Part shown: piece by piece, positions 36,957 through 46,807 of the stretch
Layout: the number at the start of each line of letters is the position of its first letter
How positions within the stretch are numbered: the stretch's first letter is position 1
Origin: an uncultured Actinomycetes bacterium
GTDB taxonomy: Bacteria > Actinomycetota > Actinomycetes > Nanopelagicales > Nanopelagicaceae
DNA: 48,366 nucleotides
Assembly: GCA_903933585.1 (NCBI GenBank)
Contig: CAIZKO010000076.1
Coordinates: 1-48,366, forward strand
Reading direction: 5' to 3'
Translations under genes and position numbers: made by a program
Notes under the pieces: generated by a model
Database searches by the model: none
Seen by the model: only the letters and a program-made list of their open reading frames with translations
Told to the model about the DNA's origin: nothing

Positions 36957-37852
36957 CTCTATTACTTCTGGATAGCGCTTCGCTCTGGTACCGAGCCTTT
37001 TTTGGTATGCCAGATACTCTCTTGTCGCCCAGCGGTGAACCCGTTAATGCCATCAAGGGTTTCCTCGACATGTCTGCTCGACTTATCAATCAATACCAAC
37101 CTTCCCGCTTAGTGGCTTGTTTAGAGGGAGATTGGCGTCCTAGCTGGCGCGTGGAACTCTTTTCAGGGTACAAAGCCAATCGAGTGGATGAGAGTGGCGA
37201 AGAGGAAGAGCCCGACACATTAGGCCCGCAGATACCGATTCTTTTAGATATTTTGGAGGCCTTCGGTATCCCTATGGTTGGGGTGGATGACTACGAAGCC
37301 GATGACATCATGGCCACATTTAGCGTGAAAGAACGGGGACCTACCTTCGTCGCAACAGGTGATCGCGATCTCTTTCAATTGGTGGATGACAAGCGTCGCG
37401 TAAAGATTGTTTATCTTGCTAAAGGAATTTCTAATCACGATCTCGTTGACAGAGCCTGGATTAAGAACCGTTATGAAATCCCGGGGGATAGGTACGCTCT
37501 CTTCGCGATGCTCCGCGGTGATGCTTCGGATGGTCTTCCCGGCGTACGGGGAATAGGTGAGAAAGGCGCCGCTCACATTGCAAATCACTTTGAAAGTATT
37601 GAAGATGCTCTAGCCGCCGCTCACGCCGCCGATGAGAAACTCACTCCTGCATTGCGTAAGAAATTGATTGAAGGTTCGGATTACGTAGCTATCGCACCGA
37701 AATTGGTGCATTGCGCCTTGGATGTTCCCATCCCATCAATGTCAATCACAATGCCATCCAAACCTCTTGATATGTCACAAATCTGGCAGTATAAAGAGCA
37801 GTATGGTCTCGGGTCATCTATCGATCGCATGATTGCAGCTCTCAATTGGTAA
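36953..37852 (+). CDS. 5'-3' exonuclease (stand-alone FEN/PolA-N domain)
   Basis: Flap-type nuclease of 299 residues resembling the N-terminal domain of DNA polymerase I. It shows MTLLLLDSASLWYRAFFG, the arch region WRVELFSGYKANR, acidic metal ligands in DDYEADDIMA and ATGDRDLFQLVD, and the helix-hairpin-helix LPGVRGIGEKGAAHI. There is no polymerase part. It probably processes flaps or RNA primers. It follows helY with a 4-nt overlap, the order seen in Mycobacterium. Confidence 0.9.
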   Translation: MTLLLLDSASLWYRAFFGMPDTLLSPSGEPVNAIKGFLDMSARLINQYQPSRLVACLEGDWRPSWRVELFSGYKANRVDESGEEEEPDTLGPQIPILLDILEAFGIPMVGVDDYEADDIMATFSVKERGPTFVATGDRDLFQLVDDKRRVKIVYLAKGISNHDLVDRAWIKNRYEIPGDRYALFAMLRGDASDGLPGVRGIGEKGAAHIANHFESIEDALAAAHAADEKLTPALRKKLIEGSDYVAIAPKLVHCALDVPIPSMSITMPSKPLDMSQIWQYKEQYGLGSSIDRMIAALNW

Positions 37853-38562
37853 GCTCTAAAACACTCGTCATTGTTCCTACATATAACGAGGTAGCAAATA
37901 TCACCGATGTAATTCAAAGATTGAAATTTGCTACATCTGATGTCGACATTCTTATAGTTGATGATAATTCTCCGGATGGAACTGGCGCAGTGGCAGATTC
38001 TCTGATCGACTCTAGAACTCATGTTTTGCACCGCTCCGAAAAAGGTGGGCTGGGTCCGGCATATCTGGCGGGATTTCATTGGGGTTACGATCGCGGTTAC
38101 GAGTATTTCGTGGAGATGGATGCCGATGGAAGCCATCAACCCGAGGAAGTAATCCGACTAATTGCGGCATCTGCCGGCAATGATCTCGTCCTCGGAACAA
38201 GATGGATGCCTGGAGGTAGCGTCGTCAATTGGCCGATCTCGCGGCGATTAATCTCGCGTTTTGGCACCCGATATGCCTCTCTGGCCTTGGGGTTATCCTT
38301 TAGAGATTTGACCAGTGGATATCGACTTTTGAGTCGTCGTTTAATCCAAGATATTTTTGATTCACAATTGACGACAATTGGTTATGGATTCCAAATTGAG
38401 ATAGTTCGCATCGCTGACTCTCACGAGAGAGTGATCGTTGAAGTGCCAATAACCTTTGTAGAACGGGTAGCGGGAAGTTCGAAGATGAGTCGAAAGATCG
38501 TCATTGAGGCGTGGAGAAAGACCACAATCTGGGGTTTGCAGCGTATGGTTAATCGCCGATAA
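37846..38562 (+). CDS. Polyprenol-phosphate mannosyltransferase-like glycosyltransferase (Dpm1/Ppm type)
   Basis: GT2 family enzyme of 238 residues, predicted to transfer mannose (or glucose) from a nucleotide sugar to polyprenyl phosphate at the membrane. It shows VPTYNEVANI, VDDNSPDGTG, the metal-binding EMDADGSHQPEE, LTSGYRLLSRR and GYGFQIEIV. Mycobacterial Ppm1 carries an extra acyltransferase domain that is absent here. TTG at 37846 overlaps the end of the exonuclease gene, and no better start is visible. The stop faces gcvP with a 23-nt AT-rich gap. Confidence 0.88.
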   Translation: MVSSKTLVIVPTYNEVANITDVIQRLKFATSDVDILIVDDNSPDGTGAVADSLIDSRTHVLHRSEKGGLGPAYLAGFHWGYDRGYEYFVEMDADGSHQPEEVIRLIAASAGNDLVLGTRWMPGGSVVNWPISRRLISRFGTRYASLALGLSFRDLTSGYRLLSRRLIQDIFDSQLTTIGYGFQIEIVRIADSHERVIVEVPITFVERVAGSSKMSRKIVIEAWRKTTIWGLQRMVNRR

Positions 38563-38585
38563 TCTACATTATGTAAAGTAAAAGT

Positions 38586-41441
38586 TTAACCGTTGATAGC
38601 CAACTCCTCGATCGGCGTACACGAACAGACGAGATTACGATCGCCGTATACCCCGTCGATGCGTCCTGTTGCGGGCCAATACTTACCCTTATGGGCCATT
38701 TCAGGGTCACTTCCCAGCGGATATGCACCCATCTCACGCGAGTATTTCCGGTCCCAGTCAGCGCGCAGAAGATCGCTATCTGTATGCGGCGCAAACCGTA
38801 AAGGCGACTCTTCTATGGTTATTTCGCCATGCTCGATATCCGAGATCTCAGCTCTAATCGAGATCATGGCGTTGATGAAGCGATCGAGCTCGCCAATATC
38901 TTCAGATTCGGTAGGTTCAATCATGAGCGTTCCCGCGACTGGGAAACTGACGGTTGGCGCATGGAAGCCATAATCCATCAAACGCTTTGCAACGTCATCG
39001 ACCGTGGCACCCGTCTTCTTGGTAATTTCGCGCAAATCCACGATGCACTCATGCGCGATAAATCCATGAGCACCCTTATAAAGAACTGGGAAATGTGGAT
39101 CTAACTTTCGCGCGATGTAATTGGCCGAGAGAATAGCAACCTCGGTCGCGCGGGTGAGTCCGTCTCCCCCCATCATCTGGATGTAACTCCAGGAGATTGG
39201 CAGAATTCCTGCAGAACCAAAGGGAGCGGAGCTGACAGGTCCGGGGCCTTGCACCCCGCCCACAGTGAGATCGAGCGGATGGTTCGGCAAATAGGGAGCT
39301 AAATGGGCGCGTGAGATGACAGGGCCAACGCCTGGTCCCCCACCGCCATGTGGAATGCAGAATGTTTTGTGGAGATTAAGATGCGAAACGTCGGCGCCAA
39401 ATTTTCCCGGCTGGGCAAGGCCCACAAGAGCATTGAGGTTCGCACCATCTACATATACCTGTCCACCAGCGTCGTGCACCAAGCCGCAGATCTCTGAGAT
39501 TGCCTCTTCAAAGACGCCGTGCGTGGATGGGTATGTGACCATCAATGCAGCGAGACGATCGCTATATTCGATGATCTTAGCCTTCAGATCATCGACAGAA
39601 ACGTTACCTGCATCATCACAGGCAATAACGACAACTTTCATTCCCGCCATGACTGCACTGGCGGCATTGGTGCCATGCGCGCTCGATGGAATCAAACAGA
39701 TATCTCGTTCGCTCTCGCCCTTATGATCCAAGAAATTGCGAATCGCTAATAATCCAGCGAACTCACCCTGTGAACCAGCGTTGGGTTGTAATGACACAGC
39801 ATCATAGCCAGTGATCGCTATCAACCAGTCGGAGAGCTCTTGAATGAGTCGGCGAAAACCTAAACTCTGCCCCGCTGGTGCGAATGGGTGCAGCGAAGAA
39901 AATTCGGGCCAGGTAATTGGAATCATCTCGGTAGTTGCGTTGAGTTTCATTGTGCACGATCCAAGCGGAATCATGCTGCGATCCAGCGCAAGGTCACGGT
40001 CGGCCAAGGTACGTATGTAACGGAGCATCGCCGTTTCGGAGTGATATGTATTGAAAATTCTGTGAGTCAGGAAATTGGCTCCGCGCTTAAGGTGAGCAGG
40101 GACCTCCTCCGTATTCTCAACTAAAGAGGCGGTAAATATGGCAAGCAGATCGCCGATATCTCGCTCCGTCACCGTCTCGTCGAGTGAGATGCCGACGCTT
40201 TCTTCGGAAACCTTACGCAGATTAATTCCGCGATCAGCGGCGTTCTTAATAACCTCGGAGGCCTTCACCTGGTTCACGACAAAAGTATCGAATATCTCCC
40301 CTTGCGCGATCTTGAACCCTGCTGTCAAGAGTGATCCACGAAGTGAGAGCGCATGGTTTCTAATTCGATTAGCAATTGATTGCAATCCATCTGGACCGTG
40401 CCACATGGCATAAAACCCCGACATAACTGCAAGCAATACTTGTGCAGTACAAATATTAGATGTGGCTTTATCGCGACGGATGTGCTGCTCTCTCGTTTGC
40501 AGCGCCAATCTGAATGCTGGGTTACCGTGTACATCCAAACTCTGTCCGACTAGACGACCTGGTATCGAGCGTTCCAGACCCGAGCGAACCGCCATGAATC
40601 CTGCGTGCGGTCCTCCGAAGCCCATCGGAACACCAAAGCGTTGTGCCGATCCAATTGCTACGTCAGCACCGTACTCCCCCGGCGATTTATACAAAGTCAG
40701 AGATAAAAGATCACATGCAACAATTGCAAGAGCGTCAACGCTATGAATCGCAGCGACCGCAGGAGCCAAATCGAATATCTGACCATACGTAGAGGATTGT
40801 GTAATGATCGCACCAAAGATAGCTTCGCTCATATCTAGCAAAGTCTCTTGTGTGCCTTCGATGATCGAAATCTTGAGTGGCTTTGCTCGAGTATGTATGA
40901 CCGCCTTGATTTGCGGATGGAGATGCGAGTCGACAAAGAAGGCCGCCTCATCGCTACCCTTCCATACGCGCCGCGCTAAAGTCATCGCTTCGGCAGCTGC
41001 AGTTGCTTCATCCAGCATCGATGCATTGGCTATTGGAAGCGCCGTGAGATCACCCACGACTGTTTGAAATGCGAAGATCGCTTCTAAACGCCCTTGACTG
41101 ATTTCAGGTTGATAAGGCGTGTACGCGGTATACCAGGCCGGATTCTCAAGAATGTTGCGCAAAACTACCGGCGGAGTGATTGTTCCGTAATAACCGATTC
41201 CAATGTAGGACCGCATAACCTTGTTCTCGGCGGCAAACTCTTTGAGTCGCTCAATGGCAGCAACTTCAGATATAGCCTCGGGTAGCAGATTGACTAATTT
41301 TTCGCGCATTGCAATATTTTCTGGAACAACTTTTCTTATTAAAGCATCCAGCGTTGGCTCGCCAATATCCGCCAACATTGACGCGATCTCTTTTTGGTCT
41401 GGCCCGATATGGCGATCTACAAAGTTCTCGCGTAAAGACAC
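38586..41441 (-). CDS. gcvP: Glycine dehydrogenase (decarboxylating), P protein
   Basis: PLP enzyme that decarboxylates glycine and loads the methylamine on GcvH. At 951 residues it is the single-chain form with two homologous halves. Motifs: [17 protein letters not shown] at the N-terminus, [15 protein letters not shown] and the PLP-lysine segment [16 protein letters not shown] (about residue 700). The start is GTG with AAGGGGGACAG upstream. It ends the minus-strand cluster. gcvH is nearby in the same cluster. gcvT is not in the window. Confidence 0.97.
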   Translation of the reverse strand: MSLRENFVDRHIGPDQKEIASMLADIGEPTLDALIRKVVPENIAMREKLVNLLPEAISEVAAIERLKEFAAENKVMRSYIGIGYYGTITPPVVLRNILENPAWYTAYTPYQPEISQGRLEAIFAFQTVVGDLTALPIANASMLDEATAAAEAMTLARRVWKGSDEAAFFVDSHLHPQIKAVIHTRAKPLKISIIEGTQETLLDMSEAIFGAIITQSSTYGQIFDLAPAVAAIHSVDALAIVACDLLSLTLYKSPGEYGADVAIGSAQRFGVPMGFGGPHAGFMAVRSGLERSIPGRLVGQSLDVHGNPAFRLALQTREQHIRRDKATSNICTAQVLLAVMSGFYAMWHGPDGLQSIANRIRNHALSLRGSLLTAGFKIAQGEIFDTFVVNQVKASEVIKNAADRGINLRKVSEESVGISLDETVTERDIGDLLAIFTASLVENTEEVPAHLKRGANFLTHRIFNTYHSETAMLRYIRTLADRDLALDRSMIPLGSCTMKLNATTEMIPITWPEFSSLHPFAPAGQSLGFRRLIQELSDWLIAITGYDAVSLQPNAGSQGEFAGLLAIRNFLDHKGESERDICLIPSSAHGTNAASAVMAGMKVVVIACDDAGNVSVDDLKAKIIEYSDRLAALMVTYPSTHGVFEEAISEICGLVHDAGGQVYVDGANLNALVGLAQPGKFGADVSHLNLHKTFCIPHGGGGPGVGPVISRAHLAPYLPNHPLDLTVGGVQGPGPVSSAPFGSAGILPISWSYIQMMGGDGLTRATEVAILSANYIARKLDPHFPVLYKGAHGFIAHECIVDLREITKKTGATVDDVAKRLMDYGFHAPTVSFPVAGTLMIEPTESEDIGELDRFINAMISIRAEISDIEHGEITIEESPLRFAPHTDSDLLRADWDRKYSREMGAYPLGSDPEMAHKGKYWPATGRIDGVYGDRNLVCSCTPIEELAING

Positions 41442-41486
41442 CTGTCCCCCTTAAGGATGAAATTCTCCTAGATAAGGATAAGAGTT

Positions 41487-41993
41487 TTAAGCCCCCTTGC
41501 GCTTCCTCCGCTGAGCTAATTCATCATTACTTGATGTGATAAAGGACCCATCCGCGCCTGACTCTCCTTGCAGGTTGGCCAGTGAACCTTCAACCTCGTT
41601 CCACACCTTGTTAATCGCTATTCCGAAGACGCCTTGCCCGCCTTGCAGTAGGTCGATAATCTCATCAGGCGAATTGCACTCGTAAATGGAGACGCCATCG
41701 CTCATGAGGGTCATGCTCTCCAGGTCGGCCACTCCCCTCTTGCGCAGGTGCTCTACCGCGGTACGAATATTTTGGAGCGAGACGCCGGTATCAAGAAGAC
41801 GCTTAACAATCTTTAAAACAATGATGTCTCTGAAGCTATAAAGTCGCTGCGATCCAGAGCCAGCCGCGCTCTTAATGCTTGGCGAGATGAGATCGGTTCG
41901 GGCCCAATAGTCGAGTTGGCGGTAGGTGATACCCGCTGCGACACAAGCCGTTGCACCGCGATAGCCGACTTCAGGAGTTACTTCACTCATCAT
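41487..41993 (-). CDS. MerR family regulator (homologue of Rv1830)
   Basis: A 168-residue transcription factor. Residues about 12-80 form the MerR winged helix (GYRGATACVAAGITYRQLDYWARTDLISPS, RLYSFRDIIVLKIVKRLLDTGVSLQNIRTAVEHL). The C-terminal part is a small domain of unknown ligand. The gene order gcvH-FHA-FtsR-nuclease-MerR-gcvP matches Mycobacterium Rv1826-Rv1832, so I identify it with the Rv1830 group. Two ATG codons in tandem (MMSE) could start it. The tail is basic and serine-rich. Confidence 0.9.
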   Translation of the reverse strand: MMSEVTPEVGYRGATACVAAGITYRQLDYWARTDLISPSIKSAAGSGSQRLYSFRDIIVLKIVKRLLDTGVSLQNIRTAVEHLRKRGVADLESMTLMSDGVSIYECNSPDEIIDLLQGGQGVFGIAINKVWNEVEGSLANLQGESGADGSFITSSNDELAQRRKRKGA

Positions 41994-42018
41994 GATGACT
42001 CACTTCTTAGGAAAGAAG

Positions 42019-42034
42019 GCCGAAGGGGATCGGC
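42019..42034 (-). terminator. Small hairpin in the leader of the MerR gene
   Basis: On the minus strand GCCGA TCCCCT TCGGC followed by CTTCTTTCC: a 5-bp stem with a pyrimidine-rich tail, 26 nt before the merR ATG. It could be a weak terminator of the upstream operon or an attenuator. The stem is short, so the call is tentative. Confidence 0.3.
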
Positions 42035-42091
42035 ACGAGTTAAGAGTAGAACTCCCGCCTCAAAAATAGGGAGAACGACACGAGAAACTTT

Positions 42092-42113
42092 AAACCTTTA
42101 CTTGAGGCTTAGC
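42092..42113 (-). promoter_or_regulatory. Candidate MerR-type operator upstream of merR
   Basis: On the minus strand GCCTCAAGTAAAGGTTTAAA lies in the 124-nt gap between the nuclease and merR genes. CCTCAAGT is the half-site form used by several MerR-family proteins such as SoxR. The second half is poor. A TTGAGGGTTAATC stretch also precedes the FHA gene. Autoregulation by the MerR protein or FtsR is a guess. Confidence 0.3.
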
Positions 42114-42117
42114 ATTT

Positions 42118-42585
42118 CTACGAAGCAAAATCCTCTGGATTGATCTGATCAAGGAACTCGCGGAACTTCTCCACCTCATCCTCGGATTGGTCCGGGATCT
42201 CAATTCCAGCCTTGGAGAAGAGGGATTCTGTGGCGCTAATGGGGGCGCCTGCCCGTAGCGCCAATGCGATGGCATCGCTGGGGCGAGCCGATATTGTGAT
42301 AGCCCCCTGCAAGTGGAGCTCGGAGTAGAAGACCCCATCGATGAGGTCAGTAATCTCAACACGCTCCACCTTTGCGTTCAAGATGTGGAGGGCTGAGGTA
42401 AAGAGGTCATGGGTCAGTGGCCGAGTTGGAACGAGACCTTGCTGTGCGAAGGCGATGGCCGAAGCTTCGACCGCCCCCACCCAGATCGGCAAGTAGCGAA
42501 TTCCATCAACCTCTTTGAGCAGAACGATGGGCTGGTTCGAAGGCATCTCAATCCGAACACCTACGACCTCTACAGGAATGCTCAT
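42118..42585 (-). CDS. Bifunctional nuclease family protein (DUF151)
   Basis: A 155-residue protein of the BFN/DUF151 family. Conserved sequence includes PIVLLKEVDGIRYLPIWVGAVEASAIAFAQQG, PLTHDLFTSAL, and ISARPSDAIALALRAGAPI. Plant and archaeal relatives have been reported to have DNase/RNase activity. The bacterial role is unclear. It lies 9 nt after ftsR, in the conserved glycine-cleavage cluster. The ATG is preceded by a weak AAGG. Confidence 0.92.
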   Translation of the reverse strand: MSIPVEVVGVRIEMPSNQPIVLLKEVDGIRYLPIWVGAVEASAIAFAQQGLVPTRPLTHDLFTSALHILNAKVERVEITDLIDGVFYSELHLQGAITISARPSDAIALALRAGAPISATESLFSKAGIEIPDQSEDEVEKFREFLDQINPEDFAS

Positions 42586-42594
42586 AAAAGGCCT

Positions 42595-43308
42595 TTACTT
42601 TGCGCGATGTAGACCGGCGCGAACCAGGGAGGCGTGAAGCTTGACCGAGAGCGATGCCAATTCATTGGCAACCTCATCGGCGCGCGCCTTGGCATCCGAG
42701 CTCTTCTGACGCAGGATCGGCGAGATGACTTGTTCCACGAGACCGACCTCGCGGTCGGCTGCAGATTTAAAGGAGCGCAGATGGCGGGCTTCAATTCCAA
42801 AGGCGGCGATCGCGGCGATGATTCGAGCTACGGCGAGGGCATCGGCGTCGTAGTAGCGCCCACGAATGGTGATCAGACCGAAGGATTCAACTTCCGTCAA
42901 TTGCTCCTCAGTTAGCTCCGAGGACTCGAGGAGCTCGCTCCGAGAGAGGCGAAGTTCGCTCTCGCCAGCAAAGTGGCCGGGGGCAAACTCACCGTCGACC
43001 GTTGCCAGACGAGGGGTTGCGCTTCCGCCAGGCAGTGCGGCTGGTTCTAGTCCGCGATCTAGGGCATCTAAATTCTCTTTAATGACGCGCAAAGGCAGGT
43101 ACTGATCGCGCTGCGCCGTGAGGACGTAGCGTAAACGCTCGAGATCGACTCCGGTGAACTTTCGATAGCCCGATGGCGTCCGCTGCGGTTCAATGAGCCC
43201 CTCGGACTCCAAAAAACGAATCTTCGAGATCGTTATATCCGGGAAATCTCCACGTAGTTTTCCAAGCACTTCTCCAATGCTTAGATATGCGCGCGCTGGA
43301 ACCGCCAT
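42595..43308 (-). CDS. ftsR: MerR family regulator FtsR (Rv1828 homologue)
   Basis: A 237-residue protein with an N-terminal MerR winged helix (YLSIGEVLGKLRGDFPDITISKIRFLESEGLIEPQRTPSGYRKFTGVDLERLRYVL). A long linker and a C-terminal helical domain follow (ITIRGRYYDADALAVARIIAAIAAFGIEARHLRSFK). The Corynebacterium homologue FtsR activates the cell-division gene ftsZ. The link here rests on sequence and gene order. GGGAGGG just upstream of the ATG is the ribosome site, and it overlaps the end of the FHA gene by one base. Confidence 0.92.
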   Translation of the reverse strand: MAVPARAYLSIGEVLGKLRGDFPDITISKIRFLESEGLIEPQRTPSGYRKFTGVDLERLRYVLTAQRDQYLPLRVIKENLDALDRGLEPAALPGGSATPRLATVDGEFAPGHFAGESELRLSRSELLESSELTEEQLTEVESFGLITIRGRYYDADALAVARIIAAIAAFGIEARHLRSFKSAADREVGLVEQVISPILRQKSSDAKARADEVANELASLSVKLHASLVRAGLHRAK

Positions 43309-43769
43309 TAGTTCGCCCTCCCCTTGAAATATGTCAACCTGAATTTTCCAATTTGAATCTCATCACCGATGGCCAACCGCGACTCTTGCACTTGATGCGC
43401 GTTGAGATAACTGCCATTGAGACTGCCTAGATCTACAACATGAAAATCCCCCTGCGCCGAACGAGAGATCTTCGCGTGCTTCCGGGAAACCGTTACATCA
43501 TCCAAAAAGATTTCACTCTTCGGATCGCGACCAATAAAAGTTTCGTCAGAATCGATGAGAAAGCGCGCACCCTTATTTGGCCCGGCTATAACAATGAGCA
43601 TCGCCGAGCGTTGGGGCAATTGACTTACAATTTCGCGCTCTTCCAGCGATAAAACTGAAAATATCTCTTCGAGTGGTCGCGGTTTTGGAACCGACCGAAG
43701 TGCGGAGAGGTGAATCGTCGAGGTCAGATCTGGCTTCGCAGGTTCATCGGGAGCTTTTGAATCGTTCAC
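43308..43769 (-). CDS. garA: FHA-domain regulator (GarA/OdhI homologue)
   Basis: A 153-residue protein with a C-terminal forkhead-associated domain (FIGRDPKSEIFLDDVTVSRKHAKI, VVDLGSLNGSYLN, IGDEIQIGKFRL). Homologues inhibit 2-oxoglutarate dehydrogenase and act on glutamate metabolism when unphosphorylated. The N-terminal kinase-target motif ETTS of GarA/OdhI is not intact here (DLTSTIHLSAL). I chose GTG 43769, 7 nt after AAAGGAGG. The track ATG at 43805 adds 12 residues that contain this ribosome site. Confidence 0.88.
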   Translation of the reverse strand: MNDSKAPDEPAKPDLTSTIHLSALRSVPKPRPLEEIFSVLSLEEREIVSQLPQRSAMLIVIAGPNKGARFLIDSDETFIGRDPKSEIFLDDVTVSRKHAKISRSAQGDFHVVDLGSLNGSYLNAHQVQESRLAIGDEIQIGKFRLTYFKGRAN

Positions 43770-43852
43770 ATCTCCCCCTCCTTTGAGACCGAGATTAACC
43801 CTCAATCTCTATCTTGACTAGAGGCTGACACTATTGATCGCTTGCAGAAAAA

Positions 43853-44230
43853 TCAAGCCGTAAGAGCTTCGTACTCCGCGCTCGATAGTAGATCGGTAGC
43901 AGGTGCAGAAATTTCAATCTCTGCAATCCAACCCGCAGTGTAAGGATCTTGGTTAAGTAACTCCGGATTTGCATCGAGTGCGGGATTGACAGATTTTACA
44001 ATTCCAGTAAGTGGCGAATATATCTCTGAGACCGACTTAGTAGATTCCACCTCGCCACAGACTTCACCAGACTTAACGCTCTGACCCACCTTTGGAAGTT
44101 GGATATAGACAATATCCCCGAGGGCACCTTGTGCAAAATCAGTAATACCGATCTGGAAGGTGGTCGCAGAACTTTCGCGAACCCACTCGTGCTCCTTCGT
44201 GTATTTCAAATCTGCGGGGATGCTAGACAT
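43853..44230 (-). CDS. gcvH: Glycine cleavage system H protein
   Basis: Lipoyl carrier that shuttles the methylamine between P, T and L proteins. With ATG 44230 it has 125 residues. It shows LKYTKEHEWVR and the lipoylated Lys in GEVESTKSVSEIYSP. AGAGGAGAAAGT supplies the ribosome site for this ATG. The longer track start at 44257 lies further inside pgsA. It overlaps pgsA by 8 nt. A 47-nt untranslated gap plus leader separates it from the FHA gene. Confidence 0.95.
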   Translation of the reverse strand: MSSIPADLKYTKEHEWVRESSATTFQIGITDFAQGALGDIVYIQLPKVGQSVKSGEVCGEVESTKSVSEIYSPLTGIVKSVNPALDANPELLNQDPYTAGWIAEIEISAPATDLLSSAEYEALTA

Positions 44231-44792
44231 ACTTTCTCCTCTGATCGGATAGGGCAATTCGTGAATAATCTACTGCAGCTAGAAGGTACAACCCTATCCC
44301 CCATATCGCAAACCCCCACCCAAATGAATGAGCGAATTCACCCCAGCCACTTGCGCTGCTGAGTAAGAGGAATGGAAAGGCATACAAAAGGTTAAAGGTG
44401 GCCGCCTTGCCGAGAAAGGTGACGGAGAATACTTTCCCACTTCTCTTTCTATAGGAAGCGAGCAGCAAAACCATATAAATATCGCGCGCGGCAAGAACTG
44501 CCACCATCCACCAAGGAATGTAATGCTTGAGCGCTAATCCGATAACGGTCGCAGCAATGTAAAGGCGATCTATCGTCGGATCCATGGCGGCACCTAATTT
44601 TGATTCCTGGTGTAGCCAGCGAGCAACTTTCCCATCAAAGTAATCGGTGGCGGCCCCGAGGGCAAGGACGATATAGCTCCAACCCTTGAGATTCTCACCA
44701 AGAAGGAGCCAGAGGAAGAGCGGAATCCCAAATGCGCGGATCAGGGTCAACCCATTAGGAATTGTTAGAACTTCCCGGCGCGTAATCTGCAT
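44223..44792 (-). CDS. pgsA: CDP-alcohol phosphatidyltransferase (PgsA/cardiolipin-synthase-like)
   Basis: Integral membrane enzyme of 189 residues that exchanges CMP on CDP-diacylglycerol for an alcohol. The full catalytic motif D-x2-DG-x2-AR-x8-G-x3-D-x3-D is present (DYFDGKVARWLHQESKLGAAMDPTIDRLY). Several hydrophobic helices surround it. The alcohol is likely glycerol 3-phosphate or phosphatidylglycerol, as for Mycobacterium PgsA2 next to the gcvH cluster. The start immediately abuts the cmk-der stop. Confidence 0.9.
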   Translation of the reverse strand: MQITRREVLTIPNGLTLIRAFGIPLFLWLLLGENLKGWSYIVLALGAATDYFDGKVARWLHQESKLGAAMDPTIDRLYIAATVIGLALKHYIPWWMVAVLAARDIYMVLLLASYRKRSGKVFSVTFLGKAATFNLLYAFPFLLLSSASGWGEFAHSFGWGFAIWGIGLYLLAAVDYSRIALSDQRRKYV

Positions 44793-46769
44793 TTAGTACT
44801 TTCTTTCTTCCCGTTCCCGGACCTTGATCGATACCTCAACCGGGGTACCTTCAAAGCCAAATTCTTCACGGAGACGACGTTCAATAAACCTACGGTAACT
44901 CGGCTCAACCCATTCGCTAGAGAAGACTACGAATTTCGGTGGGGCGATTGTCGCCTGGGTGGCGAATCGAATCTTCGGCTGCTTTCCGCCGCGCACAGGA
45001 GGTGGAGTTGCGGATACGAGAGCGCCTAGGAAGGCGTTGAGTTTTGCTGTTGGGACACGCTTCTCCCAACTTCGCAACGCTGTGCGTAGCGCCGGTGCTA
45101 GTCGATCTCTGTGCCAACCAGTTTTGGCCGAAAGGTTTACTCGCTGCGCCCATGGGTAACGTTCTAGATTGCGCTCTAACTCCTTGTCGAGTTGCTCCCG
45201 ACGTTCATCATCCACGACATCCCACTTATTCATAACGAGGACCATGGCACGGCCCGCCTCTTCCGCCATCGTGACAATGCGTAGATCCTGCTCGGTGAGT
45301 GGAAGCGATGCATCAATGACTATGACTGCGACTTCCGCGCGATCAAGAGCCGCCGCTGTTCTCAAACTTGCGTAGTAGTCAGTGCCGCTATCGTGAATTG
45401 CGCGCTTGCGAATACCAGCGGTATCGATGAAACGCCAGGTATCCCCTCCAAGTTCGATAAGTTCATCGACGGGATCTCGAGTTGTCCCTGCGACATCATC
45501 AACGAGTACTCGTGATTCTCCGGCAAGTGCATTGAGGAGGCTAGATTTTCCAACGTTTGGGCGTCCGACGATCGCGATGCGACGAAATCCATCATCGGGA
45601 AGTTCCGAACCAACTTCGGGTAACTCTTGTACAAGGTAATCCAAAAGATCGCCAGAACCACGACCGTGGAGCGCCGAGACGAAGCGCGGCTCCCCCAAAC
45701 CTAAATTCCAGAGAGCGTGTGCGTTCTGCTCTTCGTTCAATCCATCGACCTTATTAGCAACCAAGATCGTCTTCTTCTTCGACCTACGGAGAAGTGCGAG
45801 GAGTGAGGAATCTTCATCGAGTGCTCCAACTTGGGCATCTACGACAAAGAGCACGACATCGGCTTCAGCGATCGCCATCTCAGCACCGGCGGTAATCTTC
45901 TCGGAGATGCCCTCAGGCTTTACCTCCCAGCCTCCAGTGTCGATCAATACGAAAGTTCTGCCATTCCACTCTGCCTCGTACTTAACGCGGTCACGTGTAA
46001 CGCCCGGAGTATCTTCAACAATCGCTTCACGGCGACCGATGATTCGATTCACCAGGGTCGACTTCCCAACATTGGGACGGCCGATTATGGCTACCTTCGG
46101 CAGCCCTAAGAGCGAACGTTCCTTGGCCCATTGCCAAATCACATCTACAACCTCTGGGAGGTCGAGCAAAGTGGAGTCGATTTCTAAAGCGTCATCTGCC
46201 ATTCGTAACGGTGAAATCTTTCGAGTCGAATCGATCAGATCCCGATCTTGAAGCGACGCAGACACCTCATCGGTAGATGTGGGGTCGGCTAACTCCCGCT
46301 CGCGGCGTAAGGCGCGTTGCTGCAGATCGGCATAGAGGAAGATCTTTAAGGGGGCGTGAGGGGCTACGACAGTTCCAATATCTCGGCCTTCGACGACAAT
46401 TCCATGCGGGGCATCATCGATGAACCTCTGTTGGATACCCAGTAAATAAGCACGCACCTCGGGGTATGCAGCGATGATTGAAACCTGATCCGTTACTCGT
46501 GCTGAACGAATATCGGCGGTGATATCCATCTCTCCGACAAAGATTCGAGGCTCAATAGGATCTCCGTTGAAAACTATCTCCTCCTGGCGAGCGCGCTCAA
46601 CCAACTCCTCTGGATCCGTTATCCCTTCTCTAAGGGCAAACCAAGTCACTGCGCGATATAGCGCTCCGGTATCGAGGTACTGCCAATTGGCGCGTTGAGC
46701 TACAGCGCGGGCGGTGGATGACTTACCTGATCCACTGGGACCATCTATTGCTATTACGACGGTCGACAT
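44793..46769 (-). CDS. der: Fused cytidylate kinase - ribosome-assembly GTPase Der
   Basis: A 658-residue bifunctional protein. Residues about 1-218 are cytidylate kinase (CMP to CDP): [41 protein letters not shown]. Residues about 223-658 are Der, with two GTPase domains ([30 protein letters not shown]; and [32 protein letters not shown]) and a KH-like C-terminal domain ([19 protein letters not shown]). Der matures the 50S subunit. The cmk-der fusion is known in several actinobacteria. Confidence 0.96.
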   Translation of the reverse strand: MSTVVIAIDGPSGSGKSSTARAVAQRANWQYLDTGALYRAVTWFALREGITDPEELVERARQEEIVFNGDPIEPRIFVGEMDITADIRSARVTDQVSIIAAYPEVRAYLLGIQQRFIDDAPHGIVVEGRDIGTVVAPHAPLKIFLYADLQQRALRRERELADPTSTDEVSASLQDRDLIDSTRKISPLRMADDALEIDSTLLDLPEVVDVIWQWAKERSLLGLPKVAIIGRPNVGKSTLVNRIIGRREAIVEDTPGVTRDRVKYEAEWNGRTFVLIDTGGWEVKPEGISEKITAGAEMAIAEADVVLFVVDAQVGALDEDSSLLALLRRSKKKTILVANKVDGLNEEQNAHALWNLGLGEPRFVSALHGRGSGDLLDYLVQELPEVGSELPDDGFRRIAIVGRPNVGKSSLLNALAGESRVLVDDVAGTTRDPVDELIELGGDTWRFIDTAGIRKRAIHDSGTDYYASLRTAAALDRAEVAVIVIDASLPLTEQDLRIVTMAEEAGRAMVLVMNKWDVVDDERREQLDKELERNLERYPWAQRVNLSAKTGWHRDRLAPALRTALRSWEKRVPTAKLNAFLGALVSATPPPVRGGKQPKIRFATQATIAPPKFVVFSSEWVEPSYRRFIERRLREEFGFEGTPVEVSIKVREREERKY

Positions 46770-46807
46770 ATGAGAACCTTAACGCTTAATGCGTGCGCTG
46801 GATTTCC

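Noticed and set aside
37681-38139. 152-residue minus-strand ORF over the exonuclease/glycosyltransferase junction
   Set aside because: Both plus-strand genes have intact family motifs through this region, and the antisense ORF matches nothing I recognise.
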